From Actinospineispora spinosispora DSM 44797 (GTDB taxonomy: Bacteria > Actinomycetota > Actinomycetes > Mycobacteriales > Pseudonocardiaceae), in the NCBI RefSeq assembly GCF_000429025.1, contig NZ_AUBB01000006.1, positions 704,736 to 768,735 on the forward strand: a DNA stretch of 64,000 nucleotides, written 5' to 3'. The notes under the pieces were generated by a model. It did not search any database and had not been told where the DNA came from. It saw only the letters and a list, made by a program, of their open reading frames with translations. Numbering within the stretch: the stretch's first letter is position 1; each line of letters opens with the position of its first letter. The translations under genes and the position numbers were made by a program. Shown here one piece after another: positions 7,997-15,989 of this stretch.

Positions 7997-9049
7997 ATGT
8001 CGGAGGTTCAGCGCCGGGTCGAGGCGTTCTGCGACCGGTTCGGGCTGCGGATCCCCATCCTGGAGGCACCGATGTCCGGCGCGTGCCCGCCGGAGCTGGC
8101 CGCGGCCGTGGCTCGCGCCGGTGGCATGGGCGCCAGTGGCGTACTCCTGGACGGCCCGGAGAAGATCGCCGAGTGGGTCGAGCGGTTCCGCGCCGACCAC
8201 CCGGGAGCGCTGCAGCTGAACACCTGGATTCCGGACCCGGCTGATGACGTCCAGGAGCGGATCGACGCCGCGTCGGGTTTCCTCTCCCGCTACGGCACAC
8301 CCGGCGAGCAGCCGACACCGCTTCCGGACTTCGCGCTGCAGTGCGACGCGATGCTCGCCGCCGGGCCGACGGTCGTCTCGTCGATCATGGGACTGTTCGA
8401 CGCGGACTACGTGCGGCGGCTGCACGACCACGACGTCGCGTGGTTCGCCTGCGCCACCACCCTGGACGACGCGCTGGCCGCGCAGGAGGCGGGCGCGGAC
8501 GCGATCGTGGCGCAGGGCATGGAGGCAGGCGGCCATCGGGGCAGCTTCGATCCGGACGACGCAGAGCGAACCGTGGTGGGCCTGTTCGCGCTGCTCCCCC
8601 GGTTCGCCGACCATCTGAGGGTGCCGATCGTCGCGGCCGGTGGCATCGCCGACGGCCGGAGCGTCGCGGCGGCGCTGGCCCTGGGCGCCAGTGCGGTCCA
8701 GGTGGGCACCGCACTGCTGCGCACCCCCGAGGCCGGGATCGACAAGAGCTGGTCATCCGCACTCGACGGACTCGCGCCCGAGGCGACCGTTCCCACCCGC
8801 GCCTACTCGGGCCGGTTGGGCCGCGCGGCACCGACCACCTACGTCACGGCGTGGACCGACCCGGACGCCCCGCTGCCCGCGCCCTACCCCTATCAGCGCC
8901 AGCTGGTCACCCGGTGGCGCCGGGGCGAGACGCAGGGCATCGACAAGGTCAACAACTGGGCGGGGCAGAGCGCCGCGCTGGCGACCGAGGAGCCGGCAGG
9001 CGCGATCGTCGAGCGCATGTGGCGCGAGGCGCGGGAACTGCTCGCCTGA
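7997..9049 (+). CDS. Nitronate monooxygenase-like FMN protein
   Basis: 350 residues from the ATG (MSEVQRR) preceded by an excellent GAGGAGG site; the longer frame from 7901 is rejected. The (beta/alpha)8 flavoprotein features are present: IPILEAPMSG at the N-terminus, the hallmark EAGGHRG at 176-182 and the FMN-phosphate loop AAGGIADG near 213. Class members oxidise nitronates or propionate-3-nitronate, while related proteins reduce enoyl groups. It is divergent from the cyclase/TPP operon and followed by a MarR-regulated exporter, so no pathway can be assigned. Confidence 0.85.
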   Translation: MSEVQRRVEAFCDRFGLRIPILEAPMSGACPPELAAAVARAGGMGASGVLLDGPEKIAEWVERFRADHPGALQLNTWIPDPADDVQERIDAASGFLSRYGTPGEQPTPLPDFALQCDAMLAAGPTVVSSIMGLFDADYVRRLHDHDVAWFACATTLDDALAAQEAGADAIVAQGMEAGGHRGSFDPDDAERTVVGLFALLPRFADHLRVPIVAAGGIADGRSVAAALALGASAVQVGTALLRTPEAGIDKSWSSALDGLAPEATVPTRAYSGRLGRAAPTTYVTAWTDPDAPLPAPYPYQRQLVTRWRRGETQGIDKVNNWAGQSAALATEEPAGAIVERMWREARELLA

Positions 9050-9063
9050 GCTGGGCGACACAT

Positions 9064-9084
9064 TTACCTCGTAATAAGAGGTAA
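9064..9084. promoter_or_regulatory. Inverted repeat TTACCTC-N7-GAGGTAA, probable MarR operator and promoter
   Basis: Perfect 7-nt arms at 9064-9070 and 9078-9084 lie immediately upstream of the MarR gene start at 9094. The right arm overlaps a plausible -10 box (TAACCT, 9082-9087), which would start transcription at or near the GTG codon and make the message leaderless. MarR dimers typically bind such inverted repeats and repress their own operon. Confidence 0.55.
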
Positions 9085-9093
9085 CCTTGTGGC

Positions 9094-9564
9094 GTGACCG
9101 TCACCGAACCGACGTCGACCTCGACCACCACCGCCCAGCAGGTCATGGCCGTCGCGGCCGGCCTGCGCAGGGTGACCCGGCGCAGGCTGCGCCTGGTCGT
9201 GGGCAACCCGCGGCTGCGTGGGGCCCAGCTGGAGCTGCTGCAGCTCGTCGAGGCCGAACCGGGTATCGGCGTCGCGGCCGCCGCCCGCGCGCTGCACCTG
9301 GCAGGGAACTCGGTGAGCACCCTGGTCAACCAGCTGAGCGAGGCCGGGCTGCTGCACCGCGCGGTCGACCCGGCGGACCGCAGAGCCGCGCGGCTCGCGC
9401 TGACCGAGAAGGCACAGTCGCGCCTCGACAGCTGGCGCCGCGAGCGCGGCCGGCTGGTCGGCTCGGCGCTGGACCGGTTGAGCGCCGCCGATCGGGACGC
9501 GATCGACGCGGCGCTGCCCGCGCTGCACCGGTTGATGACCGAGCTGGAGGACACAGCATCGTGA
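9094..9564 (+). CDS. MarR family transcriptional regulator
   Basis: 156 residues from a GTG. A winged helix-turn-helix occupies about residues 45-110, with the recognition region LAGNSVSTLVNQLSEAGLL and the typical wing DPADRRAARLALT. It probably represses the ABC exporter genes that follow, since its stop overlaps the exporter ATPase start by 4 nt and a 21-bp inverted repeat covers the likely promoter. The ligand is presumably a toxic compound exported by the transporter. No Shine-Dalgarno sequence is visible, consistent with a leaderless transcript. Confidence 0.9.
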   Translation: MTVTEPTSTSTTTAQQVMAVAAGLRRVTRRRLRLVVGNPRLRGAQLELLQLVEAEPGIGVAAAARALHLAGNSVSTLVNQLSEAGLLHRAVDPADRRAARLALTEKAQSRLDSWRRERGRLVGSALDRLSAADRDAIDAALPALHRLMTELEDTAS

Positions 9565-10367
9565 CCGACATCCCCGCCGTGCGCTGCACCGGCCTGAACC
9601 AGCGGTTCGGTTCCACCCTCGCCGTCGACGACCTCGACCTGGAGGTCTCGCCCGGCGAGACGTTCGGGCTGCTCGGACCCAACGGCGCGGGCAAGACCAC
9701 GACGATCCGCATGATCACCACCCTGCTGCCGCCCTCGGAGGGATCGATCGAGGTGTTCGGCGTGGACGTGGCGCGCCGCCGCACCGCGGTCCGCAGGCTG
9801 ATCGGCTACGTCCCGCAGCAGCTCTCCGCCGACGCCACCCTCACCGGCAGGGAGAACGTGGCCCTGTTCGCCAGGCTCTACGACGTCCCCAGGCGTGGAC
9901 GCCGCGCCCGGGTGGACGAGGTGCTCGAGGCCGTCGCCCTCGCCGACGTCGCCGACCGGTCGGCCAAGACCTACTCGGGCGGCATGGTGCGCCGCCTCGA
10001 ACTGGCGCAAGCCCTGGTCAGCGCGCCGAAGCTGCTGATTCTCGACGAGCCGACGGTCGGCCTCGACCCGGTGGCGCGCGACGGCGTGTGGTCACGGATC
10101 GAAGAGATCCAACGGGACACCGGAATGACCGTCCTGGTCACCACTCACCTGATGCAGGAGGCCGACCAGCGCTGCGACCGGGTCGCGCTGATGCACCGAG
10201 GCCGGGTGGAGGTGCTGGGCAGCCCGTCGCAGCTGCGCGGCACCCTCGGTGAGGACGCCACGCTGGACGACGTGTTCCGCGCCTACACCGGCGACCGGCT
10301 CGACGACGCGAGCGGCAGCATGCGCGACGTACGCGCCGCCCGCCGTACCGCTCGGAGGGTGTCCTGA
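9561..10367 (+). CDS. ABC transporter ATP-binding protein, DrrA-like
   Basis: 268 residues from a GTG overlapping the marR stop (GTGA). Walker A GPNGAGKTT at 39-47, signature YSGGM at 138-142 and Walker B LLILDEP at 158-164 are intact, and the C-terminal part has the LRGTLGEDATLDDVFRAYTG segment typical of the daunorubicin-resistance (DrrA) group. It energises export through the ABC-2 permease that starts 3 nt after its stop. The substrate is unknown; a drug or lipid is usual for this family. Confidence 0.92.
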   Translation: MTDIPAVRCTGLNQRFGSTLAVDDLDLEVSPGETFGLLGPNGAGKTTTIRMITTLLPPSEGSIEVFGVDVARRRTAVRRLIGYVPQQLSADATLTGRENVALFARLYDVPRRGRRARVDEVLEAVALADVADRSAKTYSGGMVRRLELAQALVSAPKLLILDEPTVGLDPVARDGVWSRIEEIQRDTGMTVLVTTHLMQEADQRCDRVALMHRGRVEVLGSPSQLRGTLGEDATLDDVFRAYTGDRLDDASGSMRDVRAARRTARRVS

Positions 10368-10369
10368 CC

Positions 10370-11173
10370 ATGATCGAGATTCCGGCCGACCCCGGCGCGC
10401 TCACCCAGGTGCGCACCGGGCTGTCCCGCATCGGCGCGATGTGCCTGGTCGAGCTGCAGAAGCTGCGCCACGACCGCACCGAGCTGATCACTCGCGCGGT
10501 GCAGCCGACCCTGTGGCTGCTGGTGTTCGGCCAGGTGTTCACCCGCATCCACGCCATCCCCACCGGGAACACCCCCTACCTGGACTTCCTCGCGCCCGGC
10601 ATCCTCGCCCAGTCCGCGTTGTTCATCGCGATCTTCTACGGCATCCAGATCATCTGGGAACGCGACGCCGGCGTGCTGTCCAAGCTGATGGTGACGCCGA
10701 CGCCGCGCGTCGCACTCGTCGCGGCGAAGGCGTTCGCCTCCGGGATCCGAGCCGTCGTCCAGGCACTGGCCGTGATGGTCATCGCGGCGCTGCTCGGTGT
10801 ACACCTGAGCCTGGCTCCGCTCAACCTGCTCGGCATGGTCGCGGCGCTGGTGCTCGGCTCGGCGTTCTTCTGCTGCCTGTCGATCACGATCGCCGGGCTC
10901 GTGCTGTCCCGGGACCGGCTGATGGGCATCGGGCAGGCGATCACCATGCCGTTGTTCTTCGCCTCCAACGCGCTGTACCCGGTGCAGCTGATGCCCGGCT
11001 GGCTGCAGGTGATCAACCACATCAACCCGCTCAGCTACGAGGTCGAGGCACTGCGCGGCCTGCTGATCGGTACGCCCGCGCGCCTCGGGCTGGACTTCCT
11101 GGTGCTCGTCGTCTCGGCGGCGTTGATGATCAGTATCGCGGCGGCGCTGCTGCCCCGACTGGCTCGCGGCTGA
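10370..11173 (+). CDS. ABC-2 type exporter permease, DrrB-like
   Basis: 267 residues with about six membrane helices and the ABC-2 hallmarks: an N-terminal amphipathic segment ending RAVQPTLWLLVFGQVF, the PYLDFLAPGILAQSALF helix and the C-terminal HINPLSYEVEALRGLLIG motif. It forms the membrane part of the MarR-regulated exporter with the preceding ATPase. Its 3' end overlaps the convergent oxidoreductase gene by 44 nt. Confidence 0.92.
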   Translation: MIEIPADPGALTQVRTGLSRIGAMCLVELQKLRHDRTELITRAVQPTLWLLVFGQVFTRIHAIPTGNTPYLDFLAPGILAQSALFIAIFYGIQIIWERDAGVLSKLMVTPTPRVALVAAKAFASGIRAVVQALAVMVIAALLGVHLSLAPLNLLGMVAALVLGSAFFCCLSITIAGLVLSRDRLMGIGQAITMPLFFASNALYPVQLMPGWLQVINHINPLSYEVEALRGLLIGTPARLGLDFLVLVVSAALMISIAAALLPRLARG

Positions 11174-12065
11174 GCCGGATCGCGGCGAGCGTGTCGAGCG
11201 TCCGGGCCCGCTCCTCCTCGGTGCCGTGCGCGCTGACCAGCAGTTCGGTCACACCAGCGCGGGCGAACCGGTCGACGGCGTCGGCGAGGGTGGACTCGTC
11301 ACCCGCGACCATGGTCTCGTGCACACCGGTCATTCCCTGCTGAGCCAGCAGCAGCCGGTAGCTGGGTAGCTCGTTCGCCACGCCGAACCGCTGCGCCATC
11401 CGCTCGCGGGCACCGTCCGGATCGTGGGTGACCGAGGCCAGCACGGCGGCCACCACCCTCGGCGCGGGCCGGCCCACCGCCGCCTCGGTGAGCGCCGGAA
11501 CGATGCGCTCGCCGATCGTCTCGGGCGTCGCCCACACTGTGACGGTTCCGTCCGCGAGCTCCCCCGCGAGCCGCAGCATCATCGGCCCGAGTGCGGAGAT
11601 CAGCACCTCGGGGGCCTCGACACCGGTGATCGGAACCTGCCCCGCGACGCTGAGCGTGGCGCCCCGGTACTCGACGGTCTCGCCGCGCAACAGCGGACGC
11701 AGCGCGGTCAGGTACTCGCGCACGTGCCGGACCGGCCGTTCGAACGAATAGCCGAACACTCCCTCGATGATCGGCGCGTGGCTCGGCCCGATGCCCAGGG
11801 TGAGCCGGTTCCCGCTCGCGGCCTGGGCGGTCAGTGCCTGGCCCGCCAACGCCAGTGGGTGCCGGGGATAGGTCTGGACCACCGCCGTGCCCAGCTCGAT
11901 ATCCGGCACCGCCTGCCCCGCCAGCGCCGCGACGGTCAGGGCGTCCCAGGAGAAGATCTGGCTCAGGTACGCGCTGTGCAGGCCCGCGTCGGCCGCGTCG
12001 CGTATGCGGCCGATCAGCTCGTCGAGCCCGCCGTTCGCGGTGTCCAGGTAGATGCCGATCCGCAT
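11130..12065 (-). CDS. Luciferase-like (probably F420-dependent) oxidoreductase
   Basis: 311 residues. The N-terminus MRIGIYLDTANGGLDELIGRIRDAADAG and the segment RLTLGIGPSHAPIIEGVFGYSFERPVRH are typical of actinobacterial LLM-class enzymes that use F420 rather than FMN. Such proteins reduce or oxidise small organic molecules; the substrate is not predictable. A TetR gene diverges from it across 98 nt containing two copies of a GGTTCCGGTT-like element, so it is probably the regulator's target. The tail overlaps the exporter permease by 44 nt. Confidence 0.85.
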   Translation of the reverse strand: MRIGIYLDTANGGLDELIGRIRDAADAGLHSAYLSQIFSWDALTVAALAGQAVPDIELGTAVVQTYPRHPLALAGQALTAQAASGNRLTLGIGPSHAPIIEGVFGYSFERPVRHVREYLTALRPLLRGETVEYRGATLSVAGQVPITGVEAPEVLISALGPMMLRLAGELADGTVTVWATPETIGERIVPALTEAAVGRPAPRVVAAVLASVTHDPDGARERMAQRFGVANELPSYRLLLAQQGMTGVHETMVAGDESTLADAVDRFARAGVTELLVSAHGTEEERARTLDTLAAIRLSREPVGAAAPPRY

Positions 12066-12081
12066 GACAACCTCCTAATAG

Positions 12082-12100
12082 GAACCGGAGATTCCGGTTC
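12082..12100. promoter_or_regulatory. TetR operator candidate GAACCGG-N5-CCGGTTC
   Basis: A perfect 7-nt inverted repeat between the divergent oxidoreductase and tetR genes. A second related element, GGTTCCGGTT, lies at 12134-12143, closer to the tetR start. Two sites at this position would let one dimer control both promoters. This is the standard arrangement for self-regulated TetR repressors. Confidence 0.55.
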
Positions 12101-12163
12101 TGAGATCGAGGCTACCGTAGAATGTGAACGTCAGGTTCCGGTTATTCGACGAGGAGGTCGCCG

Positions 12164-12769
12164 ATGAGGGCCGATGCGCGACGTAACCGCGACTGCATCG
12201 TGGCCGCGGCGCTGGAGCTGTTCCGCGCGCGTGGGACAGGCGTCTCGATGGACGAGATCGCCCGCGAGGCACGGGTCGGCGTCGGCACGCTCTACCGGCA
12301 CTTCCCCGACCGTCAGGCCCTCGTCGACGAGATCGCCACCTCGGCGATGCGCGAGCTGCTCGACTTCAGCCGCGACGCGGCGGCGACTGATCTGAGCCGC
12401 TGGCAGGTGTTCCTGGAGATCGTCCGCAAATGCACCGAGCTTCCGCTGGCCATGCTCAAGTCGCTGCGCGAGGAGAACCCGGACAGCGTCGACCTGAGCG
12501 AGCTGAAGCAGGCGCAGGAGGCGGTGTTCCTCCGGCTCTTCGCGGAAGCCCAGCGGGAGGGCAGCATGCGTCCGGACGTGCCCGCCGACGAGGTCCTCAG
12601 CGTGCTCAACGTGATGGTGTGCCGGCCGGGCGCACGCGCGGGCGACCATCTGGTCACGGTCATGCTGGACGGTCTACGGGCGGGTCCGGTCGTGGATGGC
12701 GACGCCGGTGTCGAGCAGCCTGCTCGGCGTCAGCCCGAACACCGTGTGGAACGTGCTGCTCAGGTGTGA
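12164..12769 (+). CDS. TetR family regulator with unusual C-terminal tail
   Basis: 201 residues from an ATG with a GAGGAGGT site. The N-terminal DNA-binding domain is typical (IVAAALELFRARGTGVSMDE then VGVGTLYRHFPDRQALV near 40-60). The ligand domain ends where relatives normally stop, around LVTVMLDGLRA (about residue 171). Here about 30 further residues rich in Arg, Gln and Glu follow, read through sequence antisense to the convergent AraC gene. The tail may reflect loss of the ancestral stop. It probably represses the divergent oxidoreductase through the paired elements upstream. Confidence 0.85.
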   Translation: MRADARRNRDCIVAAALELFRARGTGVSMDEIAREARVGVGTLYRHFPDRQALVDEIATSAMRELLDFSRDAAATDLSRWQVFLEIVRKCTELPLAMLKSLREENPDSVDLSELKQAQEAVFLRLFAEAQREGSMRPDVPADEVLSVLNVMVCRPGARAGDHLVTVMLDGLRAGPVVDGDAGVEQPARRQPEHRVERAAQV

Positions 12770-13444
12770 CGGAGTGGCGAACCCTGCCTCGGCGGCGGCC
12801 AGGGTGAGGTTGCCGCCGCCCGCCAGTACCTGACAGGCGCGCAGCATTCGGGCCCACAGCCGGTAGCGGCGGAAGCTGGTGCCGGTCTCGGCGCGGAAGC
12901 CCCGCAGGAACGCCGAGGTCGACCAGCCGGCTAGCGCGGCCAGCTCGCCGGCCCGCCAGTTGCGGGCCGGGTCGTTCATGACCGCCTCCGCCGCGCCCCG
13001 GATCCCGGGGTGACCGACGACGGACGCCGGGCGGGGCGCCGCGAGGTCTAGCCATCGGTCGGCCAGGTCGGCATCCGGGGTTGCGCTGAGCCGACGTCCC
13101 AGAGCGATCAGCTCGTCCTCGTCCCGATGCCGGGTCGCGGGCTCGGTGTCCTGGCTCATCGCCGCGCGGCACGCACGCTCTGATGGCGAGCCGGGGTCCA
13201 GATAGCAGAACATCATCCGCCCACCCGGTGAGCGCAGCCGATGCCGCACCCGGGCCGGGATCAGTGCGCTGCGCGCGGTCACCGTGCCGGTCACCTCGAC
13301 GGTGAACGGCTCGTCCAGCCCGACCGCGACACAGCTGACCGCGCCGGAATGCCGGTCGAGGTCGAGCGACGGACCGAGGTACAGGACACGACCCGCCCAC
13401 AGCCACAGCGTGGGCGAGCACGTTTCTGACAGCGTCGGTGGCAT
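12674..13444 (-). CDS. AraC family transcriptional regulator
   Basis: 256 residues if started at MPPTLSETCS; an alternative ATG is at 13468. The C-terminal half carries the two AraC helix-turn-helix motifs (AGELAALAGWSTSAFLRGFR and LTLAAAEAGFATPSHLSSTF) and the closing FHTVFGLTPSRLL. The N-terminal half looks like a small cupin-like sensor domain (GAVSCVAVGLDEPFTVEVTG). It diverges from the DUF4345 gene with only about 20 nt between starts. Its last 96 nt overlap the convergent tetR reading frame. Confidence 0.85.
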   Translation of the reverse strand: MPPTLSETCSPTLWLWAGRVLYLGPSLDLDRHSGAVSCVAVGLDEPFTVEVTGTVTARSALIPARVRHRLRSPGGRMMFCYLDPGSPSERACRAAMSQDTEPATRHRDEDELIALGRRLSATPDADLADRWLDLAAPRPASVVGHPGIRGAAEAVMNDPARNWRAGELAALAGWSTSAFLRGFRAETGTSFRRYRLWARMLRACQVLAGGGNLTLAAAEAGFATPSHLSSTFHTVFGLTPSRLLDTGVAIHDRTRP

Positions 13445-13466
13445 CAGCCGCGCGATCCTTCCTCCC

Positions 13467-13835
13467 ATGGCTACCGTACTGATCGCGCTGGTCGCGGTCT
13501 TCTTCCTGGGCATGGGGCTGCTCGGTCTCGTCGCGCCCGCTGTGTTGATCAAACCGTTCGGCATCGCGCTGACCGTCCCCGACGCCCGCAACGAGGTGCG
13601 CGCGGTCTACGGCGGCTTCGGCGTCGCGGTCGCCGCGCTGCTCGGCTGCGCCGCCGCCGACGTGGCGGGCCTGCGCCCCGGCGCGGTGCTGGCGATCGCG
13701 GTCGCGCTGGCCGGCATGGCACTGGGCAGGCTGATCTCCCGAGCGTTCGACCGCCCGAGCGCCTTCTACCCCACCTGGTTCTACTTCTGGGTCGAACTCC
13801 TGGCCGCCACCCTCCTGCTCTACGCAACCCTCTGA
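13467..13835 (+). CDS. DUF4345-like small membrane protein
   Basis: 122 residues with four predicted membrane helices and the pattern NEVRAVYGGFGVAVAALLGCAA ... LAGMALGRLISRAFD ... FYFWVELLAATLLLY, which matches DUF4345 proteins in length and layout. Function of the family is unknown. The gene diverges from the AraC regulator, which may control it. It is followed after 9 nt by a large nested palindrome. Confidence 0.8.
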   Translation: MATVLIALVAVFFLGMGLLGLVAPAVLIKPFGIALTVPDARNEVRAVYGGFGVAVAALLGCAAADVAGLRPGAVLAIAVALAGMALGRLISRAFDRPSAFYPTWFYFWVELLAATLLLYATL

Positions 13836-13844
13836 CCCCCCTCG

Positions 13845-13920
13845 CAGCTCGCACAGAGGTTCTCTACGCCGCACAGAAGCTGGGGCCTCTGTGCGGCGTG
13901 CGCTCGGTCTGTGCGAGCTG
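13845..13920. terminator. Nested palindrome, type C
   Basis: A 76-nt palindrome with outer arms 13845-13857/13908-13920 and inner arms 13866-13877/13888-13899. GCACAGA occurs at 13851 and 13871, and TCTGTGC at 13888 and 13908, again with exact 20-nt spacing within each arm. It lies 10 nt after the DUF4345 stop and separates that gene from the riboswitch leader. Probable terminator. Confidence 0.7.
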
Positions 13921-13954
13921 GCTTTCTTGCGGGCGTGAGGTGGGACGCGGGGCG

Positions 13955-14085
13955 TTGCCTGGGCGAGGGTGCGGCCATAGGCTGCGGTCGTCCGACTACG
14001 GACGAGGGAATCCGGTGGAAGTCCGGAGCGGTCGCGCCTCTGTGACCGGGCCGAAAGGCCCGGGAGCCAGTCCTCTCGCCGTCGT
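13955..14085 (+). promoter_or_regulatory. Cobalamin riboswitch
   Basis: The conserved core of the B12 aptamer is readable: GAGGGAATCCGGTGGAA at 14004-14020 followed by GTCCGGAGC, the CGCCTCTGTGA segment near 14035-14045, a GGGCC-GAAA-GGCCC hairpin at 14048-14061, and the closing B12 box AGCCAGTCCTCTCGCC at 14065-14080, which can pair back to GGGCGAGG at 13961-13968. Such elements bind adenosyl- or methyl-cobalamin and switch off downstream genes. The downstream corrinoid/cobalt transporter and cobM fit perfectly. Confidence 0.93.
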
Positions 14086-14126
14086 GCCACCACCGATGGG
14101 CCGCGCCTGCCCGAGGAGGTCCCGCC

Positions 14127-14168
14127 ATGATGTGCCAGCACCCGACGCCTTTCCCTACGGCGCGCTGA
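14127..14168 (+). CDS. Possible 13-residue leader peptide between riboswitch and transporter
   Basis: ATGATG...TGA encodes MMCQHPTPFPTAR. It is preceded at 14113-14120 by GAGGAGGT, the best Shine-Dalgarno sequence of the region, whereas the transporter permease starting 4 nt after this stop (GTG at 14173) has none. The simplest reading is that the riboswitch controls ribosome access to this short ORF and that permease translation depends on reinitiation. No longer in-frame product is possible. Expression is inferred, not shown. Confidence 0.5.
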   Translation: MMCQHPTPFPTAR

Positions 14169-14172
14169 CCCG

Positions 14173-15207
14173 GTGCGGCGCTCCGCGCGCACCTCGGTGG
14201 TCCTACTCGTTCTGATCGCGGCACTCGCGGCGAGCGTGGTGCTGTCCACCGGTTTCGGCGCCGAACAGCTCGCGCCGTCGATCGTGTGGGACGTGCTGCG
14301 GGCCAGGCTGCTGGGCGGCCCGACCGACGCGGTGTACGACACGATCGTCTGGGACCTCCGACTCCCCCGCACGCTGCTGGCGATCGTCGTCGGCGCCGGC
14401 CTCGCCGTCGCGGGCGCCGGAATCCAGACCCTGGTGCGCAACCCACTCGCCGACCCCTACCTGCTCGGGGTGTCCTCCGGCGCGAGCGTCGGCGCGGTCG
14501 CGGTGATCACCTCGGGCCTGTTCGCCGGCGCCGGGCTCTGGGCGCTGACCGGTGGCGCGCTGCTCGGCGCACTCGTCGCCGCGCTACTGGTGTTCGCGGT
14601 GGCGATCAGCCAGGGCGGCCTTACCCCGCTGCGCCTGGTGCTGACCGGCACGGTCCTCGGCGCGGCGTTCTCCGCGATCGCCAGCTACCTGGTGTTCCGC
14701 AGCGTCAACAACCAGGCGGCGGAGTCGGTGCTGTTCTGGCTGCTCGGCAGCCTGTCCGGCGCCGAGTGGAGCCGACTGCCGCTGCCCGCGATCACCGTGG
14801 GGGTGCTCGGTCTGCTGCTGCTCGCGGGCAGCGGCTGGCTGGATGCGCTGGCGGCGGGCCCGGACACCGCCGCGTCGCTCGGCATCCCGGTCACCGCGCT
14901 GCGCAACTCGCTGTTCGTGGTGTTCGCGGCGCTCGTCGGGGTCGTCGTCGCGGTCGCGGGCAGCGTCGGGTTCGTCGGGCTGATCCTGCCGCACATGGCA
15001 CGTCTGCTGGTCGGCGCCCGCCACCGCAGGGTGCTGCCGATCGCCGCCGTGTGCGGTGGGCTGTTCATGATCTGGGTGGATGTCGCGGCTCGCGTCGCGG
15101 TGCGACCGTTGGAGATTCCGTTGAGCGTCGTCACCGGCCTGATCGGGGCACCGGTGTTCCTGTTGCTGATGGGCCGTCGCCGGTACCGCTACAGCGGTGG
15201 CGCATGA
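14173..15207 (+). CDS. FecCD/BtuC-type ABC permease, corrinoid (or cobalt-chelate) uptake
   Basis: 344 residues from a GTG, the standard length of BtuC/FecCD permeases, with about ten membrane helices. Family signatures are DLRLPRTLLAIVVGAGLAVAG, NPLADPYLLGVSSGAS and, near the C-terminus, GSVGFVGLILPHMARLLVG. A cobalamin riboswitch lies directly upstream, so vitamin B12 or a precursor corrinoid is the likely substrate rather than a siderophore. The stop overlaps the ATPase start by 4 nt. Confidence 0.9.
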   Translation: MRRSARTSVVLLVLIAALAASVVLSTGFGAEQLAPSIVWDVLRARLLGGPTDAVYDTIVWDLRLPRTLLAIVVGAGLAVAGAGIQTLVRNPLADPYLLGVSSGASVGAVAVITSGLFAGAGLWALTGGALLGALVAALLVFAVAISQGGLTPLRLVLTGTVLGAAFSAIASYLVFRSVNNQAAESVLFWLLGSLSGAEWSRLPLPAITVGVLGLLLLAGSGWLDALAAGPDTAASLGIPVTALRNSLFVVFAALVGVVVAVAGSVGFVGLILPHMARLLVGARHRRVLPIAAVCGGLFMIWVDVAARVAVRPLEIPLSVVTGLIGAPVFLLLMGRRRYRYSGGA

Positions 15208-15989
15208 GCCCGCGGCTGAGCGCCGAGGGCGTGACGGCCACGATCGGGCGCCGCACCGTGCTGGAAGGTGTGCACCTGGAGGTCGAGACGGGTGAGACGG
15301 TCGGGATCATCGGGCCGAACGGGTCCGGCAAGTCGACGTTGCTGCGGGTGCTGGCCGGTATCCGGACGCCCGCCGAGGGCCGGGTGCTGCTGGACGGCAC
15401 CCCACTGGACCAGCTGCCGGCGCGGCAGCGGGCGCGACGGATCGCGCTGGTCGGCCAGGAGCAGGAGCTGCCCGCCGAGCTGAGGGTCGGTGAGCTGGTC
15501 GCGCTGGGCAGGGTCCCGCACCAGGCGCCGTGGGCCGGCCCGGAGGCCGGTGAGCTGCACGCGGTGCGCCGGGCGTTGCTCCAGGTCGACCTGCTCGACG
15601 CGATCGACCGGCCGGTGGACCAGCTCTCCGGCGGCGAGCGTCGCCGGGTACTGATCGCTCGTGGTCTCGCGCAGGAGGCCCCGGTGCTGATGCTGGACGA
15701 ACCCACCAACCATCTCGACGTGCGGCACCAGCTCGCGCTGCTGGAGCTGATCCGAGGACTCGGCCGCACCGTCATCGTCGCGATGCACGACCTGAACCTC
15801 GCGGCCAGCGCGTGCGACCGGCTGATGGTGCTGCACGACGGCAAGGCCCGGCCCGCCGCGCCACCGGCGGAGGCCCTGTGCCCGGACGCGGTCCTCGAGG
15901 TGTTCGGCGTCGAGGCGGTACCCGTGGTGCATCCGTTCACCGGCGAGACCCACCTGTTGTTCAGCACCCGTCCCCAGGAGTACACGTGA
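15204..15989 (+). CDS. ABC transporter ATPase, BtuD/FecE-like
   Basis: 261 residues, ATG overlapping the permease stop. Walker A GPNGSGKST at 37-45, signature LSGGE at 141-145 and Walker B VLMLDEPTNHLD starting at 161 are complete. It powers the upstream permease. The C-terminus (VEAVPVVHPFTGETHLLFS) resembles corrinoid and siderophore uptake ATPases. Its stop overlaps the GTG of the first binding protein (GTGA). Confidence 0.92.
   Translation: MSPRLSAEGVTATIGRRTVLEGVHLEVETGETVGIIGPNGSGKSTLLRVLAGIRTPAEGRVLLDGTPLDQLPARQRARRIALVGQEQELPAELRVGELVALGRVPHQAPWAGPEAGELHAVRRALLQVDLLDAIDRPVDQLSGGERRRVLIARGLAQEAPVLMLDEPTNHLDVRHQLALLELIRGLGRTVIVAMHDLNLAASACDRLMVLHDGKARPAAPPAEALCPDAVLEVFGVEAVPVVHPFTGETHLLFSTRPQEYT

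Noticed and set aside
7729..7998. 89-codon minus-strand ORF in the cyclase/NMO intergenic region
   Set aside because: Low-complexity charged sequence, no ribosome site or recognisable feature, and it runs into the + gene start.
9087..13835. Antibiotic gene cluster suggested by exporter, regulators and oxidoreductase
   Set aside because: No synthase or tailoring set is present; MarR, TetR and AraC units are separated and have their own control sites.
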